A DNA stretch of 64,000 bases from Arachnopeziza araneosa (taxonomy: Eukaryota; Ascomycota; Leotiomycetes; Helotiales; Arachnopezizaceae), in the NCBI GenBank assembly GCA_003988855.1, contig QYAI01000173.1, positions 19,502 to 83,501 of the forward strand. The letters are read 5' to 3'. Each line of letters opens with the position of its first letter. The stretch's first letter is position 1. Positions 22,101 through 32,830 of this stretch are shown here, piece after piece. The translations under genes and the position numbers were made by a program. The notes under the pieces are model-generated. The model was not told the origin of the DNA and searched no databases. It saw nothing but the letters and a program-made list of their open reading frames with translations.

Positions 22101-24421
22101 TCCAAAGGAAGCGCAAATTTGATGTCGCAACAAGTCCGCTGCTACATCGACTAAGAGATCTTGATACTTTGGAGTTCTGGGCCGCGGATCTCAGCAAGAT
22201 ATGTGCCAAATTCACTCAGAACTTACTAGAGGATCCTTCAGCAATTTATAAGCTGGTTCCTCCATTCTGTGCTCGAGATTCCATGATCTACAAGCAATTC
22301 GCATCCAGGGACGTCTCAACATGCGCAATCCGAGTGAATGGGCTAACAGATACGGCATGGGATGACAACTTGGCAAGAATAAACATTAGTCCTGGGTCTA
22401 GAGCGACGCTCATCATCTGTTCTGGCTCACGCTTTGCAGTTTTGAGTTCAAATGGGAAGATATTTGTGTATAACGCTGTCACATTTGAAAAAACTAATGC
22501 TATCGAGCATGGAGAGAAAGTTCTCGCCATGGCCTTCAGTAATTTGGGCGATAGAATCGTGTCCTGTGGATTCCGCACGACCAAAATGTGGTCCATCACT
22601 ACGGGAGGACTGGAATTTGCGGTCCCACACCCCATCAACGGCAGAGCCATAGAAGTAACATTTTCGGGAGATGACTCAAAAATAATTATTGGATGCGATG
22701 ATAGAAACGTGAGGTTCCTAAACTTGGACAACTTACAGGCTGGCTGGTGTTTGATCGATGCTCGCCTCCTTAGAGAAGAAGGTCCAGAACGAACCAATCC
22801 AAGCTCCCCAAGCGTCTTGGCGTTCAGTTCTGATGCCACTTATATCGCAATTGCATACAGAAACTTTCCTCTTTCTGCGTGGAGTATTGAGCTAAGAAAG
22901 ATGATTGGTCGGTGTATACGGAACAGAGAGACCAACCAGTGGAGCCCGGTTAGCCAAATGATGTGGCATCCAACGTCTGGAGAAGTCTTGGGCCGCTATC
23001 ATGATGGAGCAGTTTTCAAATGGGACCCATATAACCAAACCCATCAAGAAGTGTTTGCGAATGCAACACGTATTGCGTGCAGTTCTGAAGGGACCCTCTT
23101 CGCCGTTGCTGATTCCGCGGGTAGAATTAAACTGTATAACTTCTATCATTTCACTGTTATCTATCAGCTCTCATATCAAGGATTTTGCAGCCACGTTAGT
23201 TTCAGCCCAGACTGCCGGCGAATCTACGACTTGCGTGGCCAGTTTTGCAATGTCTGGGAGCCAAATGCCTTGATTCGTCTGAATGATACGGAGGAGCGAG
23301 AGAGTGAGCTTGGAAGTGAGCTTGGAAGTGAGCCTGGGAGCACACCACCTGCTTCGTTGGTCTCTGAAGCCTATGCAGAGACAAGGGATCTAATTACCGC
23401 GATATGTGTCTGTCCTGGTACACAACTTTACGCTGCTGGAAATGACGTCGGTCTTGTTCAAATCTTCGAGAACGGAGACCTCGTCACCGAACTTTGGAGG
23501 TCGAAGAACATGTTAACGGCAGTTCATATTGACTGGGCTGAAGATGGCGAACACTTGGCTATCTTTGAGTTGGGGGGTAGGGTCTTTATCAAACGAGTTA
23601 AGCCGCCGACTAAACTCAGCACTGAATGGGCTGCCGAAGTATGCTTAGAGGTTAAAGTTGGGGTCGAAGTCGGCGGGGTTCAACAGATACTACTCAATCA
23701 CACTTCCACTCATTTCCTGGTGGCCAGCCGGACGTCAACTCGTGTATGGTCGTGCCATCTGGGGGAGATCACCACATCCCGAACTTTTAGCCCCGAAATC
23801 CATCCAATCAGATGGATGAATCATCCGACGGACTCAGACATATTGTTGGCATTTTCCCTTGGGCAGATGGCAATCTACAAGTGGCATGATATGTCCGAGA
23901 TTGCTACGATAAACTTTAGCTACACCCCCCTAACACCTAGAGACCCAGGAACTGAAAAGGAGCAAGACGAGCAAGAACGCGATATTTCAACTTCGAGCAC
24001 GGATCCTACCAAAACTAATATTGACCGACTTATTCTTTCCCCCGGGAAATCTCACATTATTCTCCAATACTCACAATCCTCATCAAACTACAATAAAAAG
24101 CACCACACTGTTGTTTTCGACACCAAATCAATAAATAGAGATCTCTCACCAATCCGTTTTCCCGCCGCAGTCTCCGAACAGATAGAAATCCCGCTCACTG
24201 TACTATCGAAACACCAATTCGTATTCCTAGATAAGCAGCATTGGATCTGCTCGGTTCGGCTGGATGGATATCATTCAGTGACTAAACATTTCTTTATCCC
24301 GAGAGACTGGCAGAATACGGATAGCCTGGCTTTATGTACGATGTTAGGAGATGGCACCTTTTTGTGTCCTAAAAATGGAGAGGTTGCTGCTGTTAAAAGT
24401 GGTGTTGGCGCTGAATGGTAG
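19130..24421 (+). CDS. SesB-type NLR: alpha/beta-hydrolase, NACHT, WD40-like repeats
   Basis: Exons 19130-19132 (start codon only), 19191-19709, 19754-19804, 19861-20148, 20225-20390 and 20637-24421 give 1,603 residues; all junctions are GT-AG and in phase. The N-terminal alpha/beta-hydrolase has HGLGG at 92-96 and the nucleophile elbow HSMGG with Ser183, then ATPHRGS, as in the SesB esterase-like effectors of fungal NLRs. The NTPase domain has a P-loop ALPASGKS near 410-417 and Walker B-like WIIDAIDE. A winged-helix-like segment follows, then about 700 residues of degenerate WD40-like repeats (for example VLAMAFSNLGDRIVS). Such proteins are inferred to act in nonself recognition, with the hydrolase as effector. 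The 246-nt last intron is long for this window. Without the ATG-only first exon no in-frame ATG precedes the hydrolase motifs. Confidence 0.85.
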
Positions 24422-26110
24422 TGTCACGACTGATGATTTAATGAACAGCTAAGCCAATTCAAAATACCTTTGCCGAACGAGACTTTACAGCTTTATTGTG
24501 CCCCTGAAATGCTCGCTCAACAGTTCTTTCTCTGCTCAAGGTGTTGTGGCCCGTTGGGGATCAAAGAATTGGATACTCTTCACAGAAGAAAGTAGAGGAT
24601 ATCTACCGCATTTGCGTTCGGCACCGGAGATGGCTAACACGTGTGCATGACCTCGATGAAATACTTGGCATTCAAGCCTGAAGAAAACCTGCTCTCCAGT
24701 GCGGCGATAGGGGTGCAAATCAGGATCTTCTAACTTCCGCTCTGCCCACGGCCGCAAAACCACGCAGGCCGAGCATGCTTCTCAGCTGTGCCTCACCTGC
24801 CGCCGATTTTAGCGAGCTACGGTCGAGTCTATTATTCAAAAATTTTACTCCAAATCCATCCCCACTATCTGAACAGAGCTATTTCCCATATTCGACAAGA
24901 CGTAAGACGTGAAAGAACTACAACGACGAACACGCTATCATTCCTAGTATTTAATTGAAGCCAACAGATTCGAAGGGGGCGCCCAGCCTAGTACATGCCA
25001 CTTTTGCAAGCCAGGAACCCTGCTCAACGGCATTGCGACTCCTGTAGCAGGGCCTTATTTTATCACACTGCTGGAACGTTGCAGCCCTATAGAGGGATAA
25101 ATAGATTTAACTAGTGATGAGAGAATTTGGTAACCACGCAATTATGTAAGAGGGAGAATAAAGCTGCCTAGTTCGCCGTCAATCAAGATCAATCCTGTAA
25201 CACTCTCAGTTTCACCTGAATCTTTCTCTCCAATCTCATCTGGCCAACATCTATGTTCGGGTTTCTACTCACTAGACTGCATCTCTAACTACATCTCCTC
25301 CTTGAAAGACTTCTGAATCATCTATCTTCTATATCATTACAGCAAGGTATAACAATAATTAGAACGAAGGTTTACATTACCTGTTACAAGAAAAATCCTA
25401 TAGCTACTTAAAAAAAAAGCACTTCTCCACGGCAACCAGACTGTTCTTATTCGCAGACGTATCCGAGGTTGGCCGCTGGCTAATGTGGTTCTGTAGGAGT
25501 TGTCCGAGGCGAATATCATGATTCTGGGATTTTTGCTTTGTGAATGTGCTGAAAGATATGTGAACAAGCAAAATAGCTAATGCGTCAAGTTCGAGAGGAT
25601 AATTAAGTTGTTTAATGTGTTGAGGAATGTTTATGTTACGTGTTTATTTGGTCGGTTTTTGTCTGTGTTAATTTAACACACTGCTACAACAAATGGAAAG
25701 GGACGGAAAATAAATTCGTATATTTAGGGTCGAGAAGTTTTCTGTGCAACATTCTTGTTTACTTACCTAGGTATCTTACAGTCGGCTTGCGCACGTGAAA
25801 ATTCAAGCCTCGTCGAAAATAACGATTGGCGCTGCGCATCCGTCGGTTGCTCGACATTGGCCGCAGCCAACCACCCGTGATATCACAAAAATGCGGCTTG
25901 CAGGACGAATACGACCTCAATGTATGCTTATCTTTTGATCTCAACCTCTATCTTCTATTTTACACTGTCTAAAGTCCGGAATAGCAAGATTGCAGCGCTG
26001 ATGAGCACGCCTGCGAAGTTGTTGTATTTTCAACTCATTTTTGGTCTTGAGCTGATCGCTTTTGGTACAGCCTTGCGCATCAAACTATCGAGCTAGCACG
26101 TGGGATCATC
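24422..26110. other. Intergenic, no supported gene
   Basis: AT-rich in its second half. It contains the near-palindrome TGTGTTAATTTAACACA at 25664-25680, whose core recurs at 44521-44537. Short open frames on both strands lack motifs and starts. Confidence 0.5.
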
Positions 26111-27096
26111 ATGGGTCCAAGAGCGAAAGCTGTGAATGAAAGGGACTTGGAAGCAAATTGTGGTATACCAGAAACTCGAAATAGCTCAGGTGGGATAGAG
26201 CTCTTGCCTTGCATGGAGCCCATAGTACCCGCCGCTCCTGTTGAGCCACCTCAGAATCCAACCGACATTCTCAAGTCGAAACATGCAGAACTCAGAGAGT
26301 TGTATCAAGCTATGTACGTTACCCCAAGTACGTATCCAAAACTCATACTTATTTCCCTAGTTATTTCTCTTCCGACGAGTCCCTTCACATTACTGTCGGG
26401 ACGGGAGTCCATGCAACCCGCTGGACAGTCCGCAAATCTCTCATCTGCTACTATTCCCAATTCTTCAAGACCGCCTGCGACTCCGGCTTTGAAGAGTCGC
26501 AATCCAACACCTTCACCCTTCTGGAAGACAGCCCCATCGCCTTCGCCCTCTTTGTAGAATGGATGTCTGCTTGGGACAAGACAGCGCCAGCAACGTCCGG
26601 CAACGAGATGTGCAAAGAGATTCACGTAAACCCATCTAGATTTTGGTGTCAAAACTCGCACCTGGCATGGATCCTCGCTGACAAGCTGCTCGCACCCGAG
26701 TTCTCCAGGTTCGCCCTCGCGAATTTCATCAGACACAGTGTATGCAATCGAGATAAGAGGACATTTCGCTTTATTCAAGATAATACCATGGATACGAGTG
26801 CGCTGGCTGTTTACGCCCGGAAGTGGAAAGCACATCAGAAAATCAAAGGCTCACGCCGTAGGATCGGGGATCCGAGAACGTGGGAGATTGACCACTGGTA
26901 CATGCCGTGTTCGCGAGATATTGGGTCGTGTGACCACCAAGGTAATATGGTTAAGCAGCGGCGTCGAGGCGGTTGCAGGGATTGGAGAGGTTGGATAGGT
27001 GGATTGCTAGGCTTACTGCTCATGCTTGGATTTATATACGTGGTAATCTTTTTTGCTAGCAGGGCAGCGGCTCGAGCAAGTTCTGCTGCTGCCTGA
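26111..27096 (+). CDS. BTB/POZ-like protein with C-terminal membrane anchor
   Basis: Exons 26111-26313 and 26361-27096 (donor AT|GTACGT, acceptor CCCTAG) give 312 residues. From about residue 68 the sequence follows the fungal BTB pattern: ITVGTGVHATRWTVRKSL, then YYSQFFKTAC, an acidic TFTLLEDSP and FALFVEWM. The C-terminal part ends in a Lys/Arg-rich stretch followed by one strong hydrophobic segment (GLLGLLLMLGFIYVVIFF) near 280-300 and a short Ala/Ser tail. That suggests a tail-anchored membrane protein, an unusual addition to a BTB domain. BTB domains dimerise and often recruit Cul3; no Cul3-partner motif can be judged by eye. The start is the first ATG in frame. Confidence 0.7.
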
Positions 27097-27403
27097 GGTG
27101 TTAAGAATCCACTACGATGCTTCGGCTGTAATATTCATCTTGCTGTTTAATTCAAGGGAATATATATATTCATCTAGCTACTGTAGTGGGGTTCCAGGGT
27201 ACATGGCATTTTTCCGTCATTTTACTAGCGAGAGCACGTGCGTAGGACTCTCTATAAAGGAGGTCCTACGGAGCACCTACATGGAGAACACACAGACGAC
27301 AGAGAGCAGAGAGCGAGAGGAGAAGACACGAGAAGATGATGGATAGCTAGGTTTTCTTCATACGATTGATTTTACGAATAGATTCAGATTGGGTACAGAT
27401 GAA

Positions 27404-27584
27404 GCATTGATCATACGGATTTCATTGATATTCTCTTCGTACCGATACATTGATTTATCTACACGTTGTTCTTGTTCTGGATTCTTTGCTCTGGTTGTTC
27501 TTCCGAAATATACATATCGAGAGCTAGCTGAGGGCCAACGGGATTTTTATTTTATTGGCTGCTCCTCTGCCCCTCGTACACTAC
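27404..27584. repeat. Dispersed repeat, copy 1
   Basis: About 180 bp, from GCATTGATCATACGG to CTCTGCCCCTCGTACACTA, match 43851-44039 with scattered substitutions and a few small indels. A TATAAAGG box sits about 150 bp upstream, consistent with LTR-derived sequence. Confidence 0.8.
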
Positions 27585-28065
27585 TCCTTTTAGTTGAGCT
27601 TGGATCTTTTATGATAAGATAGAATTAATGCCTAGAATACTTATAAGTCAGGCAGAGATGACGAGCTAGGAAGCATTGCCGCATGGAGAATGGCAGGTAA
27701 GGCGTTTTTGGTTAAGAACCTGGTTGTCTGGCAAGCCAAAGAATCAAGAATCATGCAAATTGATATCGAGGAGAGGATCTACTTGAACTAACCAAGCAAC
27801 AGAGTTGCATTGATTCGTAATTATGGTATAATAAGAGAACAGGTTTCCAAAGCTATTAAGTAGTGTGTGTAGCTAAGTTGAGACATGGTAGTCTATATTT
27901 AGGCGATGTTACTCAAACTTCGGACAAACGAGCCCTTAAAGTAGTAATCTTCGCATCACTCAGCCTATCTCAAGTCTAGTCTCCAGGTACTGTATAGCCC
28001 AAATAAATAAGTCCACTTTATACTTGTCACAATATCTTCCAGCATACCCTTTAGATATGTACCCT

Positions 28066-28706
28066 CATCTACTTATCCAGATTCCCCGCTACGGGCCACC
28101 AATATATTACGGAGAGATTGCGGATCGGTTTCCAGGTCATCTTGGTTACAGAAACTCGGTCATTGAATTCGATTCTGAATGGTCGGACAACTCTAAGTGA
28201 TACGGAAGCGTCCGGTCGCTTCGTACTAGCAAATATTATATACGTAGAATCGATGTGGTCTATGACATTGGATTCCTTCGACAACGCTCTGGTATTCGTC
28301 TTTCTCGCTCCTCCTTGGTAAGATTAGGCTTTTCTCAGACTTCCTATGCTCTTTCCTCGTCATCTCGCTGGAACTGGACTATAAAATTTGATACGTCCCT
28401 TAGAATCTTCAAGTTCATTTGGGTATGACCCGATGAATGCCAGGCGCCGGAATAAGGGTGGACGACTAAAATAATCCTTTTCATTTGATTCTCGTTTATC
28501 CTTCATTCCAGTCACAAAAGTTTGGGGAGGTTCCACTGAGCTCAGACTTTCGGCGAGTATATTTTTGTCATCAAGTGTGCGAGAATCACTGACTTCCTCA
28601 TCTTGAGTGTTCTTTAATTCTCGATCCCGCTCTTTATACAGACGGCCAGTATCTGAAGTTGGGTCGATTGAAGTAGCACTTGTGACTATATCTGCCTTTT
28701 CAAAGC
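28066..28706 (-). other. Open but broken minus-strand stretch, possible gene relic
   Basis: From 28706 down to about 28371 the minus strand is open for 113 codons after an ATTAG acceptor, with no initiating ATG (KADIVTSATSIDPTSD, PPLFRRLAFIGSYPNE). After the stop, coding-like sequence appears in other frames down to 28069 (FASTKRPDASVSLRVVRPF). No family recognised; it could be a decayed gene or chance. Confidence 0.25.
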
Positions 28707-29287
28707 TAATTTTCGAAGACGTAGCCGTAAGTAAATTGTTCTCAGAAATCTATGTGTAAGGATTGAAAGTTGAGAAAGTTGTATCGATCGCAGAGGGAAT
28801 CTTCTTGTAGATAATACGAAGGTCAGTTGACAGCTAATATTGAATATTGATAGGTACATATCAAGATCATGCACCTATTCGGTTCTAGATGCTAGAGGAG
28901 ACGCTGGTGAAATATGCTGAAGAGAAATTTCACAGCCTGATGGAAGTTGTCAGCCATTGGAAAGGCTCAGCCACACAATACCCCACTCCACAGAGAAGAT
29001 AACTAATATGCTACTGCATGATCTTCAGTGGCTATCAGCTTGAAAAGCCTCGCATATATTGATACCAACGGAACTGATACCTGCAAAAGAAATATATAAG
29101 TTTGTCTCTTAAGACTTACTTTCTGTTGATGTTGAAGTGGTGCAGTTGAGCAGAGTATACAGGAGCCGGGGTAACCACCAATAACTAAATTTTGCCTGAG
29201 GCATCAGAAAATACACTCTACGCGACAACGCGTCTCCCGAGGTTGACATAACCTCTTGAGTTCAACAATTCTCTCAACACCAGCACA

Positions 29288-30610
29288 ATGTCTGACTACG
29301 AAGATGATATGGACATGGATGCCCCCGCGGCCCAAGATATTCCATTGTTTAGTTCAGAGAACACGAAAGGAAAAAGAAGCGCGGCCAATCTACCAGTCGA
29401 AGCAGAGGACAGTCTACCATGGTGAGCAGGATCTGACTCTAATCGCGTGGTTACTGAATATCCAAGGGTGGAAAAGTACCGTCCAGATACTCTTGAAGAT
29501 GTCTCCGGCCATCAAGACATTCTAGCTACTATCAACAAATTCGTAGACACCAACGTGCGCCCATCCCGAATTCCTTCAAGAGGACACTGACAAGATGCAG
29601 AGACTTCCGCACCTCCTACTATACGGTCCTCCAGGAACGGGGAAAACCTCTACAATCCTTGCCCTTTCGCGAAGAATCTATGGCGCAAAGAACGTACGCC
29701 AGATGGTACTGGAATTGAATGCTTCAGATGATCGTGGTATTGATGTAGTACGGGAACAAATTAAGACATTCGCGAGCACAAAGCAGATTTTCACGGCCAG
29801 TTCAGACCCAGGAGGAGCTTCATCTATGGCCGGATATAAGTTGATTATTCTGGACGAAGCTGATGCTATGACTTCAACTGCGCAGATGGCATTAAGGCGG
29901 ATCATGGAGAAATACACAGCAAATACACGATTTTGTATCATTGCGAACTACACGCACAAGCTCAGTCCCGCGTTACTGAGTAGATGTACAAGGTTCCGGT
30001 TCAGCCCATTAAAAGAAGGCGATATTCGGGTTTTGGTTGACAAGGTTATTGAAGAAGAGAACGTCCAAATCACCCCGGAAGCTGTAGATGCATTAGTTAG
30101 ACTCAGCAAAGGAGACATGCGACGAGCTCTAAATGTTCTTCAAGCATGTCATGCTAGCAGTGAGTACTTTGGGTTCTACATTGGCTTCTCTGATCTTTCC
30201 TAGGCACTCCTCTCCATCTAAAAGGCCAACCCAAACCAGCCGAAAAAGACATCAAACGCGATATGATCACCGAAACTACAATTTTTGAATGCATAGCCTC
30301 ACCTCACCCTGCAGATATCACTACGATTCTCAACACTCTCCTCAAAACCACAGATGTCACCTCTTGTCTTAAGACCATCAACTCTCTCAAAGCAATGCAA
30401 GGCTTAGCTTTAGCAGATATCATCACATCTCTAAGTGAAGAGTTGACAAAGCTAGATGTCCCCGCCAATGTGATGATTACATGGTTGGATGGTCTCGCGG
30501 AAATAGAATATCGTTTGAGCAGTGGTGGTGGAGATGTAGTCCAGACTGGTGCAGTGGTTGGTGTGGTTAGGAACGGTGCTGAATTATTGGGTGGAGTTGT
30601 CAAATCTTGA
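29288..30610 (+). CDS. rfc3: Replication factor C subunit 3 (clamp loader)
   Basis: Exons 29288-29421, 29467-29554, 29601-30159 and 30204-30610 give 395 residues, about the family size. After an acidic N-terminus comes VEKYRPDTLEDVSGH (RFC box II), then RLPHLLLYGPPGTGKTST with Walker A, the LNASDDRGIDVVR box, Walker B IILDEAD, sensor 1 IANYTHKLSPAL and the arginine-finger SRCTRFRF. The C-terminal collar domain follows. RFC loads PCNA onto primed DNA in the nucleus, and this subunit is part of the RFC1-5 core and of the alternative loaders. The VEKYRPDTL and GPPGTGKTST pattern fits yeast Rfc3 and human RFC5. It is the only clear core replication gene in the window. Confidence 0.95.
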
Positions 30611-31249
30611 CTTTAATGAAACACAAGCTTGCATGTGATTGGAGTTGATGGAACTGGTTGGGTTGGAGTTGGTGCTCCATATGCTTGTTATAAACGAATG
30701 ATACACGGGAAGGCCCAACCATGATCTCGTATCTCCAGAGCCTCGTTTTCTTGCTTGCTCTCTCCTTTTTCCTGAGCTAGATGTTCTAGGCTTCAGTCAC
30801 TGATTTGATTACCCCAAGTGGGCGAACTTGATCAACTGATCCTCATTTCACCATCTTACTCATTTTACAGAGTACTCATAACTCTTCAGCGCTGTATCCA
30901 TTTCATTTTCCCACACCTGAATCCTATGAGCGCTATTTGAAATCTTACGGAGTCCTGCACACAAATTTTTCATACCGAGTTGTTTAGCTCTTGGAAATTC
31001 TTATCACTGCCTTATTTAAACAACACGTATTCTAGGACTATTCCGAATTAGTGTTACAAATTCTGGAAGAGTCTCCTAGGAGTATCCTTGAAACTATATA
31101 GAATTCTTTGTTTCTGCCTTGGAAAGAAAATAGCGGACCAGCCTTGAAAGCCAAGAAGTTCGGAGCAATTTCACCTTTCTACTTAACTCGGAGAAAGAAG
31201 CAGCTATATTGGGTCATGAATAAACAATAAAGTAGATCATTTGGTTCCC
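30611..31249. other. Intergenic, no supported gene
   Basis: Convergent 3' flanks of rfc3 and the Gal80-like gene. I see no conserved frame or repeat. Confidence 0.55.
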
Positions 31250-32392
31250 TCACGCAGCATTCTTAATAGCCTCTAACAACTCATGCAACTCCAACGCATC
31301 CTCAAAATCTGCAAACTTCTCTTTATCTCCTGTCACAAATGCCTCGTAAACCCTTGCTACGTTTCTCACTCCAGCCGTACGCTCAGCCACTATGGTTGGT
31401 TCTTCTGTGGCTAAATCCACGGTCACAATCTCTCCATCTTTCTTCAACAACTTCACGGAAATCTCATCCGCAGCTAGCATCTGCCACTGTTTCTGCGCTG
31501 CCTCGATCAGAATCTCGCCATCTGTGCCAGTAATCATCCATCGCAACCCATGGCCATCAACAGATTTTGGCATGATTCCTGGAGCAGCGCGGAAAGATAT
31601 CGAGGCCAACGCGCTGGATTTCAGATTGCCGAGAAGGAAGATGTGATCTGGAGATGTCTTGGCCGCTGTAGCACCTGTGGGCTGCCCATCTGCACTGACG
31701 AGATTGGTGGTTGTATGGACGGTTTTCAAAGTGCTTTTGATGGATGGGATATCAAAACCACCCAGGACGTGGGTGAAGGAATCAAGGAAATGTCCAAAGT
31801 AGATGGTGAAGCTATTTCCGCCAGAGTTGGTGTCGAGATAATACGTCGCGTCTTTTGGCCAGATGGCGGATGGAAGACAAATATATGCTGTGACGGTTGA
31901 AGAGAGAACTTCACCGATTTCGCCGCTGGCAATGAGGGTGCGGAGTTTTGTTACCAGAGGGGAAGCACGAGCTTGAAGTCCCACGATTGTTTTGACCTTC
32001 TTGGAGGCAGCCAAGGCGGAAAGCTCTTCGGATTCTTGTAGTGTAGCTGCGAGTGGCCACTCGACATACAAGTCCTTTCCCGCAAGAAGAGCCGGTTTGG
32101 TGAGAGCGAAGTGATGCGTGATCATTACGCAGACCACGATGAGGTCTACATTGGGATCGGCGGCAATCTCGTCGGGTTTGCCGTAAGCGGCTACAGAGGG
32201 ACCGAGTTTATGATGATCGATGGATGCTTGTGCTGATTCTTTGGTAGAGTTTTGAACAGCCACGATTTGGTAATTGGGTGAAGCCGTTAGGTAGGGTAAG
32301 TGAGCTTCTGCTGCCCAGAGTCCAGGAGCAAAACCACCTTGACCACGACCTAAACCGATGATGCCAACTCGAATGAGGGAATGAGGAGACAT
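31250..32392 (-). CDS. Gfo/Idh/MocA-family (Gal80-like) oxidoreductase
   Basis: A single exon of 380 residues. The N-terminal Rossmann fold starts IRVGIIGLGRGQGGFAPG and continues with an Asn-rich strand (IVAVQNSTKES). The family EKP-type motif reads VEWPLAA, as in fungal Gal80-like proteins, which bind NAD(P) but are often non-catalytic. The second half fits the alpha/beta C-terminal domain (NSGGNSFTIYFGHFLDSF). The frame is open 55 codons upstream, but the ATG at 32392 starts just before the Rossmann strand and is the better start. It is divergent from a Zn2Cys6 regulator (438 bp between starts), so the two may share a promoter region and a pathway. A sugar or polyol dehydrogenase role is possible; the substrate cannot be told. 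Confidence 0.85.
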   Translation of the reverse strand: MSPHSLIRVGIIGLGRGQGGFAPGLWAAEAHLPYLTASPNYQIVAVQNSTKESAQASIDHHKLGPSVAAYGKPDEIAADPNVDLIVVCVMITHHFALTKPALLAGKDLYVEWPLAATLQESEELSALAASKKVKTIVGLQARASPLVTKLRTLIASGEIGEVLSSTVTAYICLPSAIWPKDATYYLDTNSGGNSFTIYFGHFLDSFTHVLGGFDIPSIKSTLKTVHTTTNLVSADGQPTGATAAKTSPDHIFLLGNLKSSALASISFRAAPGIMPKSVDGHGLRWMITGTDGEILIEAAQKQWQMLAADEISVKLLKKDGEIVTVDLATEEPTIVAERTAGVRNVARVYEAFVTGDKEKFADFEDALELHELLEAIKNAA

Positions 32393-32830
32393 TTCGAATG
32401 ACAATTTGTTATGTCGATAAAATAGCTTTACACAAGTCAAAGTGATGGATTTTCCGAGGAGGGATGAATGTTTATCGTATTCAAATGAGAAGTGAAGGTT
32501 TTGAGCAGAGTTTTCATCTCGAACGAGGGAGGAAAATGGTTTTATAGAAAATCTCATCCCAACGTATAGAGCTGGAAACTAATGACGCTTTGATCCTGGA
32601 TTAGAAATACATGGTCGTGACGGAGTTGTGAGACGAGAAGGGAAATATGTAAACGATCGGAAGACCACAGCCAATAGCAAGTCCGGGGTTCGCTGAAAAT
32701 GGCTAAAAGTGGGTCCAAGTCCGAACATTTGTCAGCCCGACTGCTAAAGAAACTTGAACTATACATCGCCTCAGCATCTCATAGCAGTCTCAAGCTGTTG
32801 CATATTCAGCACTTTTCATTTTTTACTGCT

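Larger units (their letters stand above)
27097..29287. other. Intergenic with a repeat copy and a degraded open stretch
   Basis: 2.2 kb without a gene I can support. It carries one copy of a dispersed repeat (27404-27584) and, on the minus strand at 28066-28706, coding-like but interrupted sequence; both are listed separately. Confidence 0.5.

Noticed and set aside
32393..32557. 55-codon N-terminal extension of the Gal80-like protein
   Set aside because: The Rossmann fold starts right after the ATG at 32392, and the extension has no family similarity.
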